A stretch of 64,000 nucleotides of DNA. Origin: Diospyros lotus (lineage: Eukaryota > Streptophyta > Magnoliopsida > Ericales > Ebenaceae). Positions 56,420 to 64,000 of this stretch are shown in pieces. The DNA lies in NCBI RefSeq assembly GCF_014633365.1, contig NC_068340.1:23601879-23665878 (forward strand). Direction: 5' to 3'. Position 1 is the first letter of the stretch. Every line of letters begins with the position of its first letter. Made by a program: the position numbers and the translations under genes. The notes beneath the pieces were generated by a model, which was not told where the DNA came from, made no database searches, and worked only from the letters and a program-made list of their open reading frames with translations.

Positions 56420-57112
56420 GTGCGAGTTGTTTATTTCAAGAATCAGTTGGATCCAACCAGCTGTACTTTTTTTCCTTATAACTAGGAAATAAGAGGTGTA
56501 TGATCTCGTGAATTACTTCTAAATAAATTTTAAAATTATATGCAAGAACCATAGCATTTCGTGATTCATTGGTAAATCTACTTTGACTCTCTAATTTAAT
56601 GGCTATAAGCCAACTCTTGTGGATGTTTTGATAAATGATTCTAGAATACGATTGAATCTAAGATAGGAATAGTTGGTTTACGTTATGGAAGAAAGATATG
56701 TATATGTGATATTAGATATTGACTAGTTATATATATGAACTAAAGATAGATCGAATTTGCCCTATTCCTGCGAATTTCGTTGGGGATTCCAATAGAAGTC
56801 CTTCTATCTCGTTTGTGACTGTGAGTTGAATGAATAACTAGATGAAATCTAAAATCAAGAAAAAGATCGAAGAATTCAAAGAATGGTTTGGAACAAAAAA
56901 ATGGAAGAACGAAAGTCATATGGATTCACAAAAATTCTGTGGATAGAAGATATCGAAGTATTTCTAATGATTCAATAATATTTTGACTCCAATTTGAAGT
57001 TCTTAGTTACTTCGACCGGATGAATTTTAGTGATGGAATAATTACGTCATAATTCATTGGTTGATTGTATCATTAACCTTTTTTTTTTTTTTTTTTGTGC
57101 GAAGAACTTATC

Positions 57113-57359
<247 letters not shown>

Positions 57360-59381
57360 TCTAATCCTAGAATAGAAAAATATCCTAGAAAAATACGTAT
57401 TTTTCCTATTTTATTGCCTTGGATTTGTCTTTGTTTTTTCAAACTATATCAAGATTTCACTCTTCTAATTATTTATTCGTTTTCATTGAAAAAATAACCC
57501 ACGGGAAGGACTGATTTGAGGATGAGGAATTAGCATATCGATTTGCTTTTGTTCTTCCCGTTCTTAGTGCAAGGGAAAGAAGGGAAAGAGGAACAAGGGC
57601 AAAGCCCAAGATAGATGATAAATCATCTAAGTAAGAGTACAATAAACATATTTCGTGCATAAATGCAAAACGCAAAATATCATTATTCCTTTTTAGTTTG
57701 AGTCAACTGCACCCAACTGATGCTCCTCATTTTTACAGCTTCCTTACTAGGCTGAGGTGTATGAGTGCACCCTTAGTAAAGCAGCAGTGCTAATCCATAA
57801 TTCCAAACCCTGTGCAATGCATGACCAATAATATCATCATGTACTTATGCACATTTCATCAAAGTATGTAAATACAGTCTACATGACATATTCATATCAA
57901 GACATGACAACATGATAAGACTATTTACATAAAATCGAGATTTGGGTCGAACCACTTACCTCGAACATATCTCATAACATCTTAATTCTTGTACCAGGCT
58001 TCTAATGAACTCAATTCGGAACCTCAACATTCCCTGGCCATCATATTTATTCAAGAATATCAATATTCTATTTTTCCTAAATTTCTCATAATTTTCCTTT
58101 ATTTCTTCCTTTTTTTCCTCGATAAATCCAAACTAAATATTCTATAAATATTTTCTCAAATATTTCTCTATAATAATTCATAAAATCACTTTTCTAATTT
58201 TTTAAAATTTTCTAAGAAATTTTACTTAGCTTAGCTTAGCCTCTTAGGCTTCCTTAGTATACGTGCCCTAACCTCGAAATGAGTGCCTAAACAATTTCTT
58301 GGCTCCGAGCATGCTCCTCTAGCCTCAAATTAATGCCTTGAATATTCTAGAATTTCTCAAAATTTTCTACATATTTTTCTATTTTTTTCATTTCTTTTCT
58401 TTTTCTTATTTTCTTTCTTTTTTTTATTTTCTTCTTCTTCTTCTTCTTCTTCCCTTGCTCTTGCAACGCACGAACTACCTCCTCTATGCCCAACTTCACC
58501 GGCCGCCGTTGCACCCTGCGCCGCCACGCGCCATCGTCACACACCTCCATGAGCTTCTAGCCACCATCGGCCTAATTATCAGCTTCTCTTGGCCATTTCT
58601 CTCTTTCTCTCTCTCTCCCTAAACTCTCTACTACTGCTTGCTCTCCTTATTTCTCCATTCTATTTTTAACCAAACTTCACCCCTCTTCTCACTGCTTTTG
58701 CCCATACCTTCTTGCGAATTTCTCTCCTCAAATCTCGCTGCCAAATCTCCCTCAAATCTTGCTTTAATTTTCTTCAAATCTTGCGCAAATTTCGGCCACA
58801 CCTCACACACAGGTGCACAGCTATATATATATAACTATATATTACCTCATAATAATAGGAGTATTACACATTTAAATATGAAAATTCATCTCTATTTCAC
58901 TTAGGCAATTCTCTAATTGTATTTACATCCTCAAACATCAAATTAATTTGCATTACAATACCGAAAATCCAAAATTAATAATTCATGACTTACTCGATAA
59001 AGATGATTTCGTCTTTACGCCCTCAAGGGACCCCTATTTCATCCTGAAACCACTTCAGGGTTGATCCTTATGCAAAACTAGAGTCCCCTCAGGATTCCGT
59101 TGACTTCCCGAGAGTCCTCTATAATGATTTGATTTTTCAATCCGAATCAAAACTGTAACTATCTCAATTTCGATTTCTTTTAATACCATAAATCCTATCT
59201 TAGGATACTCGTCAGTACCATATCAATTTTCTTAGACATCTACGTTCTAGAGCATTCCCTACAATCAATTCAGTACTGATAATTGTAAGAAATTATACTT
59301 TAGCCCCTAATCTTTGATAATTTCACCTATGTCCCAAGTTAAAATTACTCTTGAGCCCTTTAGAAAATTTGGGATATTACA

Positions 59382-62318
59382 TTCTGACCCTTACAAAAAT
59401 TTTGTCCTCAAAATTTGTTATATATTCTAAATCTCAAAATTTTATCCTCGAAATTAGCACCTAACTAATCAAATAACTAGGGAAGAACATACCTCATTAC
59501 CTTATTTCAAATAATCATGTTCTACCTCTTCACAAGCGATCACATATCCCAAGGAAAACTATATCGTCTATAATAATCTCTTAATCACAAGACTTTTGGC
59601 ACGTATATCCTATCCCAAACTTGAGAATGTCATCGCTCATCAAAATCAAAACCCTTGGGCTGACCACATTCATTAATCTATACACTTGTCACCCACACGC
59701 GAGCTTTCAGATTTCCCTTTCAAGGCCTATAACCACATAACCTAGTCCTGGGCCATGAGTCTCAACTTGAGCTCCCATCCAAGCCAGTACACACATCATC
59801 GTAATGAGTCCACAGCTCTCATATCCACATCATCAATTTCCAATTTGCTTTTCACTAAATTATCCAATCGATATCCTTATAAATATCACTTCTCTAATGC
59901 CGATTTCCCACTACGTCATTTATCTTGCTTTGATATTTTTTCAATCTTAACACAAAATTCCTTGATCTTGATACATCTTGACTTCTATCGAATTGATTCC
60001 AAAAGAAATATTTTATAACATCAAACTATTTCTTGAACATCACAATATGCATCATCACATATCTTGTCACATAGGTAAGGCTTTCGCCTATACTATCATT
60101 TACCAGCACTAGCTAGGTAGTTGTTCTCGTACTTTTTCCCTTCGACCATTGTAGCCCCTTGGCATACTACACTTGATGGATCATTTTTACCATATCGCTC
60201 TGGTTTCTTGGAAGATTGGATTCTAACCTTAACATAACATCCATGGTGCTACCCAAACTTCGACACTTAACCGTCTCCTACAGTACAGTGTGTTGCTCTG
60301 ACTATTTGGGTCTTGCACCCCTATCGCGAGCCAACTTACACTCCTTCCACTGTGGCTGCTCCAGTCATCGATTATCGCAAGCCAACCATCAGTCCTCTGC
60401 CTGGTCCTTAGCCTCAGGTCTGTTGTTATAGGTTATGCACCTATGGTGCTATCGTTATGCTAGGACTCCTCGTCCCATCTCTTAGAGCTACAATGGTTCC
60501 CTCTTCTATCACTTTTTTTTCACCATAAGAATTTATATATATGACTTTCTTAGTTGAAAAACCAACCCATAATCCAATTTTCATATCTGACTAATCTCAT
60601 TAACTGTAGGTCCCATATTTTTCTCAATTTTCCCCAATTTGTCAAATCCAAGTTCATCATATTTTTTGAAGTGATCCTTAAAAGTAACATTCTATGTTAT
60701 CAAACTAATTCCTACATCCTTTGATCCTTGAATCAACACTCTATATCATGATTAATTCTTATAAGTAATATCTATTGTTGGCATAATCAAATGCTTAGTC
60801 CTCAAGAGACATTTAAGGCATCACCTTACACTAATCGACTATAGTCATATTTTGAAATCATTTGATTTCTTTTGTTATAATTTACCATACCTTACAAGAC
60901 CTACTACCTTGATCTTAGATCCATATATCATGGCATGACATTGAACCCATAGCATAAATCCTGACTTCATCTGAACTCCCTAAGTTCATGGTACCTATGA
61001 CAATCAATTTTGATTTCATGTTCCTCGACATTATCCTCAAATGTTCCTCATGCATCTCCCTATTCGAGGAGTATACCAGTATATTATCAATAAACACAAT
61101 CACTAATCCGACTTTAATGTAACTGGTGCATTGGTCAAACCATAAGGCAACATCAAATCATGACTTAAATGTCATTCCAGAAATGTCTCATTCTCTTACT
61201 CTCAATCGCGCATCAATCTTAGAAAATACCCCAGCCTCTTGCAACTAGTTAATAATTCATCAATTGGAGATAAGAGATACTGATTCTTAATTATCATCTC
61301 TTTTAAAGCCTAATAATTTAATACCCCCACTCAAGCCACACATAACTAAGCATCCAATAATCTCATGCTATCAATGGCAAATTCCTTCTCGTTATTAAGA
61401 AATACTCCTAATAATTTCTTAAGAATACATCTTATCATTTCTCAATTTTCTTACGGCTTTTCACTAACCGCTTATGCCTGTACCACATCTTCACAAGCTC
61501 CTTATAATCATCACTCACTAACATCACTTTAACGATTGTCTAGTTATACATCTCACAATTTGCCCACCAAGGCTAACTTGACTAACCGTCTAGCCCTACA
61601 AGAGTCCCATTTTCCAAAAATCAAAAATCTTAGATCTTTAATAGATTTTGATCTATTAAAAATGCCAATTTTCCTACCGCGACCTATCATCCTGGCACGT
61701 CAAAGATTTACATAATCTCAAAGGAAACAATCCATATCTGTACCACTAGCTAGAGTAGGTAGGTACTTACGTCACCTATGATACTCCAATCCTTGTTGGA
61801 TTCCTTCCTGAAAACCTCTAAAGTTTTTACCACGAATCATTGGATTCTCAATGGCCCTTAAAAATCATTCCTTTAAATAAATTCCTCGGGAATCCCAAAC
61901 TGATTTATCTCTAAAGATCCCAAATCATATCACGTTAACTGGTTTCGACCATTTTCTATAAACTCGCGATTAGTCGAACTTCAAGAACCTCCTGGGGTCC
62001 TTTACCTAAGTATACCTTGAACCTCATTAATGATTCAGGTCCCCATGAAAATGCACAAGTCATAATTTATTCACATGTCCATTCTTATAGACTTCCAAAT
62101 CCTCAAGCTCACTTGGCACACTGAACCATAGTCACAAGCTCTATTGACTAGGTCTCTCATCATTACCTTTATGTTCAATACAACCTAACAAGCCACTTTT
62201 GTGGTTTAAGTACACAAACTCTACTTTGAACTGAAATTGCCATCTCACAATTCATCGTCAAGGCTTAGGATTGGCCACGTTTTACTACCTGAAATCTCAT
62301 TCACCCAATTTCCACTAC
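59382..62318 (-). pseudogene. Gypsy element A pol relic (RT to 3' end), highly decayed
   Basis: RT is recognisable on the minus strand: IIKNQYLLSPIDEL (about 61300), LMLPYGLTNAPVT (about 61150), and the catalytic box VFIDNILVYSSNREMHEEHL (about 61090-61030), where the usual DD reads DN. Consensus spacing is disrupted by deletions and stops. RNase H and integrase, expected between 60900 and 59400, cannot be read. From ~61350 to 62318 no domain is legible. The pol is cut by LTR B at 62319. Confidence 0.75.
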
Positions 62319-64000
62319 TGTAACACCCCGCCTCGCTAGGCATGTCACTATAAGGGAATTCCCAGGAATCTTTTTTGTTTTCAAGTTCATCATGCGTGGT
62401 GCATCAAGAACAAGATCTCAAAAACCCCAGTCTTACCCGTTTAACTAACAAGATCAATAATCTTAAACTAAACAAGTCATAGAATAACGCAATGGATATA
62501 ATAACTTCAAAATGTCGTGGCCTTCCATGAGATTCTTACATAGTATTTCCACAACAAAATACATTGTACAAAGCTACCTAATGATATCAACATTATCATA
62601 CAGTCATTCATACATATATCAAAGTAAATACTATCACCTCAAAATGCTACAACAACTATTATACTAACACTGTTGGCCTTCAACTGGCCATATCCTCGCA
62701 TTCGCAGCAGTCTCTAACTAGAACGTTGAATGTTCCAGGGGCATAACCCATATTAGATGATAAAACATCTAAGTGATGGCATGAAACAGTTTATTGAATG
62801 CATGAAAGACATACGAACATGGCATGAACCAACAATGACAACATACAACACGTTTAACTTGAGAAATCTCCCTAACATACTCAACCTCCTGTGAAAAAAT
62901 CCATTCCACACATCGTTGGGGTTGACCTTGCCACGACATACTTAATCCTCGGGTGCCCTACTGTGTCACCCATTCACCTGGATTAACCTTGTCCCATTCC
63001 CAAGTAGACCCCATCCGTCGCCCATAGACATAACAACGACACGAAAAACCAATACCTCGATGATATGAAAAATCACTCGCCATGCACCGACTCATTTATA
63101 AGTAAAAAACAGTTGATGCAATATACCACATGATTAATATGCATACAATGCCATAAGTACATAAGTAAAACGCCTACACGATATAACCCAAATTCTGGAG
63201 GGTATGACCACTCATCAGAACTTGTTTATACATATGCAACCTAAGCTCAGGAGGGTAGAACCGCTCACCTGAACTCATTACACACACACCAAATCATTTT
63301 CAAGATAAAAGATAAGACTGGAATCGAACCACTCACCTTATTCAAAAAGTTTATTTGTGCCTCGTAATGCCTGTTAAGCCTCAAAATGCACGTCTGAATA
63401 ATTTTTTGGCTTTAACATGCTCTTCTAGCCTCAAATTGATCCTCAGAATTTTCTGGAATTTTTCGAAAGATTTTCCCCATTTTTCCTCTATTTCTTCTAT
63501 TTTCTTTTTTCCTTTCTCCTTTTCCTTTCTTTTCTTTTTCTTTTCTTTTCTTCTCCACTTTATCTTCTTCCTCACGTGCCTGCAACTCCCACGCGCACAA
63601 CTATCTTTGCCGCACCATCGCACCGTCGCATTGCTGGCCTTGCCGCTGCCCACACCGACCGCGGCCTCCCTCGTCGGCCTCCTCCGCTTCACCCAGAGCA
63701 ACGCCACGAGCTACCATCACCGCAGCTGCCATGACTGATGCTGTTATGCAGCCAACTTTAGCTGCCTCCAGCTTTGTCGGTCGCCGCTTCGACGTTTATC
63801 GAGCTGCCTCAGACCTGCCGCACTTAGTTGGGTCATCGCCTTGGCCACCTATGCTTGTTCTCCAGCCACTGAGCTCGTGGCCATAGCTGTCATGGCCACG
63901 GCTTCACTATATTTGGCCATCCTTATGGCTGCCTCCAGCCTCTTGCATTGCCTCCCAGCTGCTCCATTGACCTCTTTAAGCTTTCGACCATTCTTTCTTG
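62319..64000 (-). mobile_element. Gypsy LTR B, minus orientation, continues past the window
   Basis: It begins TGTAACACCCCGCCTCGCT. The reverse of its first ~500 bp aligns with the end of LTR1 (CCCTTATAGTGAC...GTGTTACA) and its twin hairpins lie at 62719-62737 and 62753-62772. Left of it there is no primer-binding site (minus strand continues GTAGTGGAAATTGG), so it is the outer end of a separate element or a solo LTR inserted into A, not A's 5' LTR. The CTTTTC-rich tract at 63470-63555 and GCC-rich DNA beyond parallel LTR A. Confidence 0.8.

Noticed and set aside
58338..58904. Phe/Leu-rich 94- and 88-residue frames
   Set aside because: They come from pyrimidine-rich LTR A sequence; the same kind of frame occurs in LTR B (63355-63738).
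62319..64000. LTR B as the 5' LTR of element A
   Set aside because: No primer-binding site adjoins it on the A side and its sequence differs clearly from LTR A.

Overview
The window is flowering-plant nuclear DNA (probably a eudicot with a large, repeat-rich genome) made almost entirely of nested transposable elements. I found no intact host gene. Evidence for a plant: Ty3/gypsy elements with plant-type long TGTAAy...TTACA LTRs, a Tat-lineage gypsy element, SIRE-like copia elements, Cassandra TRIMs with 5S rRNA-like LTRs, an En/Spm (CACTA) transposon with a Transposase_24-type gene, and a plastid atpF/atpH insertion. Nearly every longer reading frame is a fragment of a decayed transposon polyprotein.

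Layout. (1) 1-2923: end of a gypsy pol, its polypurine tract and 3' LTR. (2) 2960-25535: a decayed minus-strand copia element (K). Its integrase (4873-5906) and protease/gag (21630-25279) are separated by a 15.7-kb CACTA transposon (5907-21629, TSD TCA). The gag part carries two Cassandra elements with perfect TSDs. The CACTA itself holds three solo gypsy LTRs (7867-11211, 11257-13075, 17279-20548) and a multi-exon transposase-associated pseudogene (14162-20872). (3) 25536-29817: 5'-truncated gypsy J and its LTR, with a solo copia LTR (27874-29297, TSD ATGTG) inside. (4) 29962-39650: plus-strand copia D. Its 5' LTR is split by a gypsy element (30589-34015, TSD CTTCT) and by an unclassified 1.47-kb insertion. 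Its gag is split by a minus-strand copia LTR. (5) About 39650-49957: minus-strand Tat-lineage element G with gag, protease, RT, RNase H and integrase relics, a tandem repeat and an antisense ORF relic. Its RT is split by a solo LTR (44289-47071, TSD GAAGT). (6) 49958-53978: a copia scrap, an orphan CACTA terminus with tandem repeats, AT-rich DNA and a copia LTR/gag. (7) 53979-64000: minus-strand gypsy LTR C cut by element A. A's 3' LTR carries a rearranged 1.4-kb plastid insert, and A's pol is cut by another LTR (B) that runs out of the window.

The insertions can be ordered: CACTA and Cassandra came after copia K; the solo LTRs came after the CACTA; LTR N after J; E, L and the 1.47-kb insert after D; F after G; A after C; plastid DNA after LTR A; B after A. 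The most interesting signals are short hairpins that keep pairing across diverged LTRs by compensatory changes, the permuted plastid insert sitting between two of those hairpins, and a Cassandra copy whose two outer ends are the same LTR terminus.
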